This document shows, one piece after another, positions 50,096 to 59,545 of a DNA stretch of 64,000 nucleotides. Under the pieces are notes generated by a model. That model had not been told where the DNA came from. It worked only from the letters and a program-made list of their open reading frames with translations, and made no database searches. Each line of letters starts with the position of its first letter. Position 1 is the first letter of the stretch. The DNA is from Chaetoceros tenuissimus. Its lineage: Eukaryota; Bacillariophyta; Thalassiosirophyceae; Chaetocerotales; Chaetocerotaceae. The stretch lies in assembly GCA_021927905.1 (NCBI GenBank), contig BLLK01000045.1:744001-808000 (forward strand). Reading direction: 5' to 3'. Position numbers and translations under genes: made by a program.

Positions 50096-52252
50096 TTATT
50101 GAAATAATTGTCTCTGCTCCTCAAAGAGTACCTTTGCGTATTCATATAGTTGCATGTCATACTTGTTTTGGCCGCTAATCAATTCCCATAGTCTGTTGCC
50201 TTCCAACGCTTCCACTTCATGAGGATTGCGGAGGGACCAGTCCCATTGCAATTTTCTCGTCTGGCACTCATTCACCTGTGGATCAGAAGAAGACCATTTA
50301 AATTGTTTCGAGAATCTTGCAAAAGATTCATCCTTATCTGAAAGCAATCCAACTAGCACCTTTCGTCTCATTATTTCTTTCGCTAGTTTGAAGTCATTTT
50401 CGTCCACAAAAGCTTTCGTCAGCTGATTTGTCAAGTATCGCACGTGCCAATTATTTTCACCTAGGCTTTTTACAAAGAAGTTCTCAATAGAAATGTTGGC
50501 AAGTTCAGCATTAAACGTAGTAGGTTTCTTCCAAACATTATCCTGCATGAAATAAAACATCGAGACCATTCGATCAACAGGGTGCCGGAACATTGTAAAA
50601 ATCTTTCCTTTCCTTGTCACATCGAAAAGCGGTGCAGAATCGTGAAGCAAAGAACTGATGGCTACATCGGCAACATTTTGACGTGCGAAACCCATATTGA
50701 CTGCTCTCTGGATACCTTGAGATGTCGATATATCAACATTCACATACATTTGACCACCCATGTTCACTAAACCTAATTCTGTATCAGCGTCGTGACCTCC
50801 CATAATTCCAACGTTTGTTGCAACACGAAGTTTATGACAAATACTAAAGACATCATTCAGAGTTGCACCAGCTGATCTAGGGATGTGCCAAAAGTATGGC
50901 ACAATCTTCGAATTCATATCTGTTACTTCTGCAAAGTTTTCAAAGATGGGTGGAAGAGGCATTCCTTCATGTGATTTATCTACTGTAACCTTGGACCCAC
51001 GAAAAGCTGCAGGTTTTCCGACAGTGGGAGGAGTGACTGTTACGGTTTTGAATTTAGTCTTTTCGTTTTGTATTAGATCAATGTCTTCGGTGCCTTCTCC
51101 AGTATATACAAGTATGATTAGACACAGGAAGACCCCAACTGCTAGTGCAATATTGGCCAATTTCTTCTCTTTGTATCCTTTTGCCCAAGAATATGTTACA
51201 GCTTGTCCACCGCTGGTGAAATCGGTTGACATGAGCTTTGCAAAATAATCAGCATCATCGACTGTATCATCGTCAAGGTCGTCATTCTTTTTTCGCCTTG
51301 CTCTATATCTTGCGACACTGAATATATGGTAAGCCTGATTATACATCCAAATAAGAGGATTTTTACTTTGGACTTTGGGTATTCCTCCATGTGAATATCT
51401 TGATTCTCCCGCGGTGCTTGGTGCGTAAGAATAAATATCTCCTACAGATATACCATCATCGTGATCTCCCATAACAGAATTATGACTGTTAAATTGGGTG
51501 TTGGAATGAACTCGAATGTTTTGATTTGGTTGATAAATGTTTATCTCTTCGTCTTCATCTCTAGATCGATTAACTGCATTCTTCCGTTGAGAGGCTCCGC
51601 TTTTAGACCCAACATTACCAAAGAAACGCTCAAAATCTTCATCATCCATGACAAGGGATTTTTTCTCATCCATAGGTGGAAGTTGACTAACTCGGCTTGC
51701 ACCGCTGTTACTGCTGCTACGACCGCTATTGTCAGTCCCATCTAAACTAGGTAGTATATCAACTCCTGTCCCAGCTCTAGTAGACGAACGATTGTTGACA
51801 TTGGTTGTAAACTTATTCTTGGGATATGAAGATATAGAATGAAACATGTACTCGTGAGAGTAAATTGTATTTCCAGCTATAGAACTTGTGATTTGGGAAA
51901 AGTCATCGTCATCGTCGTGATTCGCATAGATAATTGGACCCTCCTCTTCCTCGTCGTCACTGGGAATTTGCTGGTGATTTGGAGTTCGACTGTCCGGTAT
52001 TCTTTGTGAAGCTTCCTGGTGACCATTTCCATAGGTGGTGCTGGCTAGTTCAGCCTCAATTTCACGGCCTAGACTAGATCTTGCACTATGACCATCGGTC
52101 TGAGATTCAGTAGATTGAATCATGTTACTACTTGGCTCGTCTTCATCCAACATTTTAATCACGTCTTCAATGTCAGCGCTAGTGACCGATGCTTTACTAG
52201 TGTAATTGCTATTCTCGTTGGAGCCTTCTGCTATACTCTTTAGACTTTCCAT
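50096..52252 (-). CDS. Sulfotransferase-like type II membrane protein, copy B
   Basis: An intronless frame of 718 residues starts at ATG 52250-52252. The cytosolic N-terminus is long (about 360 residues), Ser/Asp-rich and disordered. It is followed by one membrane span at about 364-386 (LANIALAVGVFLCLIILVYTG). The lumenal domain carries YFWHIPRSAGATLNDVFSIC and FRHPVDRMVSMFYFM, then ENNWHVRYLTNQL, IMRRKVLVGLLSDKDESFARF and NKYDMQLYEYAKVLFEEQ. These are position-for-position relatives of copies A and C. Unlike A, its extra length lies before rather than after the membrane span. Role and substrate are expected to be as for copy A. It is tail-to-tail with the F-box-like gene. Confidence 0.78.
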   Translation of the reverse strand: MESLKSIAEGSNENSNYTSKASVTSADIEDVIKMLDEDEPSSNMIQSTESQTDGHSARSSLGREIEAELASTTYGNGHQEASQRIPDSRTPNHQQIPSDDEEEEGPIIYANHDDDDDFSQITSSIAGNTIYSHEYMFHSISSYPKNKFTTNVNNRSSTRAGTGVDILPSLDGTDNSGRSSSNSGASRVSQLPPMDEKKSLVMDDEDFERFFGNVGSKSGASQRKNAVNRSRDEDEEINIYQPNQNIRVHSNTQFNSHNSVMGDHDDGISVGDIYSYAPSTAGESRYSHGGIPKVQSKNPLIWMYNQAYHIFSVARYRARRKKNDDLDDDTVDDADYFAKLMSTDFTSGGQAVTYSWAKGYKEKKLANIALAVGVFLCLIILVYTGEGTEDIDLIQNEKTKFKTVTVTPPTVGKPAAFRGSKVTVDKSHEGMPLPPIFENFAEVTDMNSKIVPYFWHIPRSAGATLNDVFSICHKLRVATNVGIMGGHDADTELGLVNMGGQMYVNVDISTSQGIQRAVNMGFARQNVADVAISSLLHDSAPLFDVTRKGKIFTMFRHPVDRMVSMFYFMQDNVWKKPTTFNAELANISIENFFVKSLGENNWHVRYLTNQLTKAFVDENDFKLAKEIMRRKVLVGLLSDKDESFARFSKQFKWSSSDPQVNECQTRKLQWDWSLRNPHEVEALEGNRLWELISGQNKYDMQLYEYAKVLFEEQRQLFQ

Positions 52253-53011
52253 TATGATGTTTTCTTCTTGCCTGCAGTTTGGGAGTCACTTCACTCTTTT
52301 GTCGAGTGGTTTCCAGGTCTGGTGAATGAGAGAGTTAAAATATGCCTCGTAGTTTCACTTATTTAGTTGTGGAACGTTAAACTCACGGAAGAATCAGAAC
52401 CTTCCTTTCCTAATGACAAATGTTATAATCCTGCCTATTGTATGCAGAGCTGCTAGTAGGCTTGTGAGAAAAACAAAGGATTGAAAAGTAGTGTTTTCAA
52501 GATGGAATTCAGCAGATACCAGAAGTAATTCTGTTCTAGTAAACTCACCAAATAGTATCTTCAGTATTCTATCCTTTATTACTTGCAAAGATGGAATGCG
52601 GTGTATTTCTACTAACTTTCCTTTCCCTTTCTTGTTACTGTGGAAAATGATAAATTTCACAATTGTGATTACTGCCAACCTCAATCGATGAAATGTAAAT
52701 CTCGTGATTGAAACTTCCTACTACGTCGCATGTACATAAACGGATTTACTTTATAGGACTTTTTATTTATTAAAATATAAGTCTTATGACTTTCCCTCCC
52801 CGTCATAGTTTCTTCATCATTCACGCAGTTCGGAGTTATATGTCCATACGATGACTCTCTTTTTCGCGCATTTTCTCATGCACTGCAAACTCTTTTCCTA
52901 TTCTTTTACTGTGATGGTTGATAATATTACTCCAATACTCATAGTTTGGAGTTGTGCTTAATGTGAAAGTTATGTTAGGATTACTTATTCTAATATAATA
53001 GATATACAATC
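52253..53011. other. Divergent interval between copies B and C
   Basis: A hydrophobic frame at 52394-52684 opens only with TTG and is rejected. The region probably holds both promoters. Confidence 0.4.
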
Positions 53012-54607
53012 ATGAACTTCTCTAGCGTCAATTTCAAGAGAGGCTACACTGAACTCAGTCGACAAGAAGAGAAGCAGCAATCTCCAGTTGAGCCTCCGAG
53101 GCATAGGTTTGAAGCAACACTTCATATTCCTACAGGTGCCGCTACTTCTAATAACAATCAAAACTCTAAACCCACGCCTATCAAAAATATAGATCCCTGG
53201 AGAGCGCCTAAAGCTGCTTTGGCTATATTTTTACTTTTCTGTATGACTGCTGGATTGCAAGTGATATTTGGTATAGAAAATGAATTCATTTCGCAGTCAT
53301 CGAATACTCACAAGCAATATCAAGCAAAAACTCCGTATCATTTGGAAAGTCAATATCATAATTTTACAAGAAAGGAAGAGATACGATTGAATCGCATAAT
53401 AAAAGAAATTTCTCGACCAAATTTGGATCAAATGGGACAGCCTATCATGGTACCACCCGAACTTGATAATCTGGTTCCGATAGATGTACCGTTTAACAAA
53501 GATAGGGATACAGCATTCTTCTGGCATGTACCACGAAGTGGTGGAGCCTTGGTGAAACATACTGCTGCATACTGTCTAGATTTAATACAAGCTTCGGATA
53601 TGGGTAATGCTATTGATGAACAAGCCGCGGAATTGCCGCAATTGACTACAATTGTTGATACTCAAACTGGAGCTAGATTTGTAAATGCGGATACATCATC
53701 TCCTCATGGATTGGAACTTGCAACAAGGAAAGGCACTGTTATAAGTGCTTATCCCAACATAGGACTGATTGCAACTCCTTACTTATTTGATGGGTCACAA
53801 AAAATGTTAGATTTAGAACATAAGGGACGATTGTTTGTAATGATGCGACATCCTATAGAGAGAGCAGAAAGTATGTTTTGGCATTTAAAGAATAGGCCCG
53901 ATCTTGGTCCTATTGTAGGTGATTCCTTGCTGAATTTTGCAAAAGGTAAATTATATATTTTCGACATAATGCAATTTTCATTTCATGGATGGGAACTCAC
54001 TTTATACTATTCTCTCCCTTTAGGTCCTGTCATCGAAAACAACTGGATGACAAGATTTTTGTCAAATAAATTGGGCGGAGAACTTACTGTGGATGATGAA
54101 GCACTTGCTAGAGAGGTTTTGAGGACAAGAGCACTAGTGGGACTATTACGAAAGAAGCATGAAAGTTATCAACGATTTAAAGATTACTTTGGGTGGAGAG
54201 TAAATGATGCATATCCAGAGAAAGTGGCATGTGAAGACAAACATTTGGAATGGGGTTGGATGGCATCAGATTATAAGAACGCAGCTGAAGGATCTGAAGA
54301 GTGGAATGCCTTGAAGATGTCTAATACGTTTGATATGAGACTTTATGAATATGCTGAAAAACTGTTCGAAGCACAAGGGGTCATGATGCAAAATGGAAGA
54401 ATGAATTTTGCCTTAGCTGATGATTTGCCTAATGATCCAGATTACATACCTATTCCTAATATACCCAATGAGGCCTTGAGTTATCAAGATATGAGCCAAT
54501 TGCCAAATACTGCCATGACCACTAATAACGCCCCCTTTGAAAATCAAATGAGTGATAACAGCGTCATCGACCTAATAGCTTCAAATCTCATTAATTCAAA
54601 TCATTAG
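53012..54607 (+). CDS. Sulfotransferase-like type II membrane protein, copy C
   Basis: The frame is open throughout (531 codons), but residues after LLNFAKG do not align with copies A and B. A 78-base GT-AG segment (53946-54023) restores the match when removed, so exons 53012-53945 and 54024-54607 give 505 residues. The cytosolic tail is short (about 65 residues), then one span at 68-88 (AALAIFLLFCMTAGLQVIFGI). The domain shows FFWHVPRSGGALVKHTAAYC, MRHPIERAESMFWHL, ENNWMTRFLSNKL, VLRTRALVGLLRKKHESYQRF and NTFDMRLYEYAEKLFEAQ. Copy C has the shortest stalk of the three. Intron positions differ between A and C, while B has none. Confidence 0.8.
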   Translation: MNFSSVNFKRGYTELSRQEEKQQSPVEPPRHRFEATLHIPTGAATSNNNQNSKPTPIKNIDPWRAPKAALAIFLLFCMTAGLQVIFGIENEFISQSSNTHKQYQAKTPYHLESQYHNFTRKEEIRLNRIIKEISRPNLDQMGQPIMVPPELDNLVPIDVPFNKDRDTAFFWHVPRSGGALVKHTAAYCLDLIQASDMGNAIDEQAAELPQLTTIVDTQTGARFVNADTSSPHGLELATRKGTVISAYPNIGLIATPYLFDGSQKMLDLEHKGRLFVMMRHPIERAESMFWHLKNRPDLGPIVGDSLLNFAKGKLYIFDIMQFSFHGWELTLYYSLPLGPVIENNWMTRFLSNKLGGELTVDDEALAREVLRTRALVGLLRKKHESYQRFKDYFGWRVNDAYPEKVACEDKHLEWGWMASDYKNAAEGSEEWNALKMSNTFDMRLYEYAEKLFEAQGVMMQNGRMNFALADDLPNDPDYIPIPNIPNEALSYQDMSQLPNTAMTTNNAPFENQMSDNSVIDLIASNLINSNH

Positions 54608-54995
54608 GTGTAATAAACGAATAATAAATATATTCATAAGCTGTACAGTATTGAATTTGAAATCTAATAACAAAATGTAATATCATTCTCGACAGAGGCC
54701 ATTGAATCATGATTCCATTGTAACCACGGCTAGGCCGTTGTGAGCAGAGAATTAACCGCAAAGGTAAACCAGAAATGAATTTTCTTTTTACTGCGGAATA
54801 CTAACAAAAGCAGCCAACTATGGTAAGCTCTGAATTAATTTTTATTGAATTAGGTATTATATTGATGGGATTCTAGAAAGACTAGTGTGAGTAAATATGA
54901 TACAGTTGTATTCTTCTGTTCCAAAAATAACTCCAAGAATCATTTTAGAAAAAAGAACAGAAGTACAAAGTCTCTCTAGTACTAGACTTGTCAGT
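54608..54995. other. Intergenic, convergent 3' ends
   Basis: AT-rich spacer lies between copy C and the VOA1-like gene. Nothing else was seen. Confidence 0.4.
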
Positions 54996-55781
54996 TTAAT
55001 GTTCACGTCCAATGGTTGGGTACTTGCTTACATAAACATCTTGTCCAGCAATCATTCCCAAACATCCAATTCCGGTGTAAATGACAGCGGTGAAGAAGAA
55101 AAAGAATAATAATCCAGCAAAGATGTTCGGTGTGAAATTGACAAAGTAAATTCCATCAGTGCTGTTTTCATCATTGTTTCCATCCTCCAATCTACGACGG
55201 TTCATGTTTCTGCTTACTTTGTACATGTTTCTCTTTGCATTTGCGTCTCTCTCTAACTTCACTTCAGAAAGGCCACGAACAGCGGTAAGTACAACGGATC
55301 CGATCTTTTCGTTCTCGATAGCAGCGGTAACAGCAGCATCAATTTCTCCAGCGGAAGCACTCGCAGGAACATTCACAATGACAAGGTCGGAGTTCTCACG
55401 TGCAAGGTCGGTGGTGAAGTGACTAAGGTTGGACTCGATAACATTGGAAGAGGTATCCTTAGCATCTTGAGTGATTGAATTAATGCTCTCAATGCCGCGT
55501 ACGTAGTGGTGCACTGAGGAAGCCTCTGAATACTTGGATGCAACCTTTGGAAGAGATCCACTAGAGGTAAGTCCAGTAAGACCCTCTGATCCACTCGCGT
55601 CTCTGCCTACAACAAATACTGCTGCAGAAGATTCGGAGGAAGCAACATTTGAAAGGAAGTCCTTCGCATCTACGAGGTCGGATATGTGTTTGGACTCAGT
55701 ACTTGCTGAAGACCAAACGATAGCTGGAGCAGCAGCAGCAGATGCAAAAAGCGTTGAAACTAAGATTGAAACGAGCTTCAT
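54996..55781 (-). CDS. VOA1/Ac45-like V-ATPase accessory subunit
   Basis: An intronless frame of 261 residues starts at a true ATG. A signal peptide (MKLVSILVSTLFASAAAAPA) begins a lumenal region rich in Ser/Ala with a compact alpha/beta look. The C-terminus is the diagnostic part. A short beta segment (DGIYFVNFTPNIFAGLLFF) runs into one membrane span, FFFTAVIYTGIGCLGMIAG. It is followed by QDVYVSKYPTIGREH, as in the VOA1/Ac45/BIG1 transmembrane domain. In yeast and animals this subunit sits inside the c-ring and aids V-ATPase assembly and targeting. The pump acidifies vacuoles and, in diatoms, the silica deposition vesicle. The body is shorter than animal Ac45, and the RRRL before the membrane may be a processing site. 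Confidence 0.78.
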   Translation of the reverse strand: MKLVSILVSTLFASAAAAPAIVWSSASTESKHISDLVDAKDFLSNVASSESSAAVFVVGRDASGSEGLTGLTSSGSLPKVASKYSEASSVHHYVRGIESINSITQDAKDTSSNVIESNLSHFTTDLARENSDLVIVNVPASASAGEIDAAVTAAIENEKIGSVVLTAVRGLSEVKLERDANAKRNMYKVSRNMNRRRLEDGNNDENSTDGIYFVNFTPNIFAGLLFFFFFTAVIYTGIGCLGMIAGQDVYVSKYPTIGREH

Positions 55782-56132
55782 AATTTTGAGTATTTGAATA
55801 GCTTTGGGTAGCTTAAGCTAATACAGAGCAGTCTATTAGGAAGGTGCAAACACAAAGAGCATTAGCTGCTATGCTGCTATCGCTGCTAACGCAAAGTTAG
55901 AGGAAGCAAACCCAACCGAAACAAATCACAAAGCTAAGTTAGCTTAGTCCCGTCAAAAGTGGGGCGCTCCGTTTTTTCTTTTATTTGATTTCATAAATAG
56001 TAGTCTGTGATTAAACTTTTAAATATATGGCATATATTTTCTATTTAATCTCTCTATCATGATCTTAATAGGGAAAAAGATAGGCTAACGCTAAGAAAAC
56101 ATGTGTTTCATTCTTATAAAACTTTTATATTT
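55782..56132. other. Promoter of VOA1-like gene
   Basis: This region has two short dyads: TAGCTTAAGCTA at 55809-55820 and AAGCTAAGTTAGCTT at 55931-55945. No gene was seen. Confidence 0.4.
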
Positions 56133-57124
56133 TTATTTACTTCTCAAAGGATCCCCTTCATTACTCTCAATGTCGACGTTGATTTGATCTTTAGCTTCTG
56201 ACCTCCTTGGGAAAATCATACATAGAATCATTTGAGCGAAACCAAACAACGCGCCGATACCGTTTGGAATTGCTATGAATAAATCAAAGACAGCTATACC
56301 GTAACAAGTCCAAAAGAATCCATTCAGAGTATTCGTCACCATTGTTGGTACATGAATGGAACTTGAGTCTCGTGTTTTTGATACTGTCATGATTGTCGAA
56401 AGTGGAGCTCCGTAGAAAAAGACTAGATTGAAATTTACGAGAGAAGCCACTATTAGCTCGCGATTTCTAGGTGTAATGCTCGTAATGAGGCAAATCACTG
56501 CAATGATGCCAAACCAGATTATAGAAATGGTCATGACCAATGTTTCATGTGGAGTTGGTGCTGGTTTTCTTTGTGATGTGACATCAAGAAAAATCTTCAT
56601 CCATTCTGTATGGGTTTTTGACGATATGGCAACTTCATCAATTCCTTCTTTATCATGAACAATGCTGTCTTTCTTGTCATCCTCACCACTTTGAATTGCT
56701 TCTTCATGGTCCATATCATCTTCATGTATCAACAGTTTCATAGACTTTGAATGTATAGAAGAGAATCTCTTTGATATTCTCTTGTCTTCTTCAACCAAGA
56801 AGTTCACTACAGAATTCTTCATCTCGTTATAGTGGTGGTTTTGAAACAAAAGTTTCGAAGCTCCTAGATTGAGGTAAATGCTGAGTAAGAACCCTTGTGA
56901 ATTTCCAAAGAAGATCCAGTAATTTTGTAGTAGCACACCATAGACTACCCATCCAAAGCAATTTCCAAGCATAAATGCCCATGGAGTTGGGTTAAGATCA
57001 CCAATGGAACTGTTTCGAACAGCTTTTCGCAGATCCTTCACTGGAGCAAAAACATGATATTTGCAAGAATCACTCCCATCGCGGGGGAGAAATATTCCAA
57101 GATAATTTCTTTTGCGTCAGGCAT
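56133..57124 (-). CDS. SWEET/MtN3 sugar transporter, one-base frame break near start
   Basis: The main frame (57041-56133, 302 residues, GTG at its edge) lacks the first helix. The missing N-terminus lies just upstream in another frame: ATG 57122-57124 encodes a start ending SPAMGVILANIMF. The frames meet at a five-A run (plus strand 57048-57052), and one more base would give a continuous IMFFAPVKDLRKAV. SWEET features are clear: LNPTPWAFMLGNCFGWVVYG and GNSQGFLLSIYLNLGASKLLF in the first MtN3 repeat. A charged loop of about 90 residues follows, then NLVFFYGAPLSTI and NGFFWTCYGIAVFDLFIAIPNGIGALFGFAQMILC in the second. SWEETs carry sugars down their gradient. The break may be an assembly error or real. 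Confidence 0.85.
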
Positions 57125-57421
57125 CTTGGTTAATAGCAATAGCGTTGAATTTAAGTAGATTTTATCAGATATATTTGATTGAAAGAAAAAAGGAAAGAGA
57201 ACAGGGAGTTTTTTTTGAGTAATGAGGTAATGGTAATGTACATACGTACTGCATTCCCGGGGGAAAAATGCAGACCTGCTAGGTTCAAAAACCTATTATA
57301 CTTTTGAGTTGATTTTGAGATGTTGTGTTTCGTGTTTCCAATGACACTGTTTGTATCCAAAAGTGTAAATTTCATCTACAGGTGGCCTCTTCCAGCACCA
57401 TAATGGAATATTATTTGTATT

Positions 57422-58909
57422 CTATCCAAATAGTGCAAATTGCATCTCCTCCAGTGGCCTCTCCCAGCAATGATGTGTGCCATAATAAGGATAAAATATC
57501 TCTTCTCCGCATTCATAACAAAAATGAGTACCGCATTCAGTACAATTCATATGGAAGCATCCTTCTGATCTTTCAATAGCATTTTTACAATTTGGACAAA
57601 TATTAGCGTTTTGCTTTACCCAAATAGATAGAGACATGTCAGTTTCTCGATTCTCAGCATATGATTTCAGCCAATGCCAACGTTCATCACATTTGGTTTT
57701 GACTTCTTCTTTCGCCCGCAAATATCTCTTCACCAAATTCAAAGCGCCGGCTTCATTACACTTCAGTTGGTGGTCATAGCCTAGATCCTTCTTATATATT
57801 CTGTCAAGACATAATTCGCAGAAACATGCTTCACATTTTTCACATTTAACTATTGTATTGGTTGGATCATTGTTTATCTTTCTCATACCATTAGCACGAC
57901 AGCTACTCCTTGGACATAGACTCAAGACATAAGTTGGAGGGAATTCGAGATCTTTCTTCCATAGTAGTATTCGATTCCTCTGATCGTCTTGCAGTAAATG
58001 AGAACATGATTTAATCTCTTTGTTTGAAACGCCCAGTATGTTCATATCAGCCTTACATTCAGGTACTGGACAGACAAATGGGTTTCTTCTACATGATTTG
58101 ATCCCTTCAAGAGTCGATGTTATATACATTTCTATGCAGTCTTGACAGTAAAAATGATTGCATGGTAATTCGGCTGCTTTGTCACAAATTTCCTCGCAAA
58201 GGCAAATGGGACATGTAAATGATGTATATTTCTTCCAAGATTTTAACATAGCATGTCTTGCGTAAATATGTGAAATTCCAGCACTATGCGGCATTTCCTT
58301 TGAGATTCTAACATCGTTTATAAGTTTGATCATATCATTATCTTCTTTCCATGGCATGTCGTAATAACCAAACGACTCCTCTTTCAGAAGTATGGCAGAG
58401 TAACCATGTTTACTATTGCTATCGATAGTCTCAAAATATGACATGGCTTGATGAGCTACAAAATCACATACATTAAAGGAAAACATCTCTTCCGCAAGAA
58501 TCCCAGAAACCTTTTCCTTTAACCATTTTGACCAACGTTCCTTCTCAAGGAATGGCCATAATTTTGGAAATTTTGTAATCATAATCTCACATGAGGTAGG
58601 ATAACATTCCGGATCGATATCCATATAAAAAAATGACAACTCAATCTCTGGTGCATCGTCTATTTTCGACAGAATTAAGTATTGAAAACGAGGATTAATC
58701 CAAGTAAACGATTCTCCTTCTTTTTGTCCAGCAACTGTGACTACTTCCGGCTCAAGTATGCGGAACGCTATGATGTGCTGAAGGTTTATGCGAATATTGA
58801 GGGTGACTTTTCCAGCATCTTCACTGACTACATCATCCATGAAAATCGCTTTTGTTGCTTGCCAATCATAGTTTTCTTCAATATCTATAATTGTCTCTCC
58901 TTTTGACAT
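57422..58909 (-). CDS. RWD-RBR ubiquitin ligase, RNF14-like
   Basis: The frame reaches 58948 with GTG. The ATG at 58907-58909 gives 495 residues. The first 130 residues (DWQATKAIFMDDVVSEDAGK to CYPTSCEIMITKFP) have the RWD-domain layout. RING1 is TCPICLCEEICDKAAELPCN plus HFYCQDCIEMYI and FVCPVPEC. The in-between-RING carries CPRSSCRANGMRK and KCEKCEACFCELC. RING2 is ICPNCKNAIERSEGCFHMNC and onward, where the Cys of EGC is the catalytic thioester residue and is present. RBR ligases form a ubiquitin thioester before transfer. RNF14 acts on stalled ribosomes and crosslinked proteins in animals. The exact substrate here is not predictable. Confidence 0.88.
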   Translation of the reverse strand: MSKGETIIDIEENYDWQATKAIFMDDVVSEDAGKVTLNIRINLQHIIAFRILEPEVVTVAGQKEGESFTWINPRFQYLILSKIDDAPEIELSFFYMDIDPECYPTSCEIMITKFPKLWPFLEKERWSKWLKEKVSGILAEEMFSFNVCDFVAHQAMSYFETIDSNSKHGYSAILLKEESFGYYDMPWKEDNDMIKLINDVRISKEMPHSAGISHIYARHAMLKSWKKYTSFTCPICLCEEICDKAAELPCNHFYCQDCIEMYITSTLEGIKSCRRNPFVCPVPECKADMNILGVSNKEIKSCSHLLQDDQRNRILLWKKDLEFPPTYVLSLCPRSSCRANGMRKINNDPTNTIVKCEKCEACFCELCLDRIYKKDLGYDHQLKCNEAGALNLVKRYLRAKEEVKTKCDERWHWLKSYAENRETDMSLSIWVKQNANICPNCKNAIERSEGCFHMNCTECGTHFCYECGEEIFYPYYGTHHCWERPLEEMQFALFG

Positions 58910-59545
58910 GATTGCGTATTCAATGCTTTTTACATATTTTTTCTTCACAAATGGAAGAGCAGAGCTTTTGCACGAAATGTAGTAGAAGGTATGAAAAATG
59001 AGTTGAAGCGACTACAAATGAAATTTGTGCACAATACATTCAAATTGTTTCGCCAGATAGATCATGGTTGTACGTAAAATGAATGGCGTGGAACAGAAGA
59101 AGGAGATGTATTGAGTTTTGAGTTTTACTCGTTCTAATTGTACGTAAGGTTGTACATATAGTTTTGTCTCCAATGATACACGCGTTAAGTATGTCTAGGA
59201 AAAAGTCTTCTTTTGTCTTCTTTTTTGTTTTTTAGTTGAAGTGACACCACATTTTATGAGCAGGCAAGAATGTGAAAAGTAAAAGATACTTCCCTATCTT
59301 TATCTTCATATTTTGATGCTGTCTTTTTCTTCTAAACCTACAACCGCATCTTTGCTATGGAAGTTCTTTCAAATGCGAAGTAAATACTGGTAAAAGAAAC
59401 TTCCCTATCTCGTGCCTACGTATCTGTCTTGTGCAAACATATTCGCTGTGAAAGTTCTTTATTAAAAATAAGTCCTATTATAATTCTTACTGTATACCAT
59501 TATTCAAGGAAATGATTTTGGAGTATGCACTCTAAGATCTATATC
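58910..59545. other. Intergenic with a worn direct duplication
   Basis: GTAAAAGATACTTCCCTATC (59279) recurs with one change at 59390, and a GGAAGTTCTTT-like part follows each copy. This looks like an old duplication of roughly 110 bases. No gene was seen. Confidence 0.45.

Noticed and set aside
52394-52684. 96-codon hydrophobic minus-strand frame
   Set aside because: It has a TTG start only and no internal ATG. Its hydrophobicity follows from AT-rich sequence.
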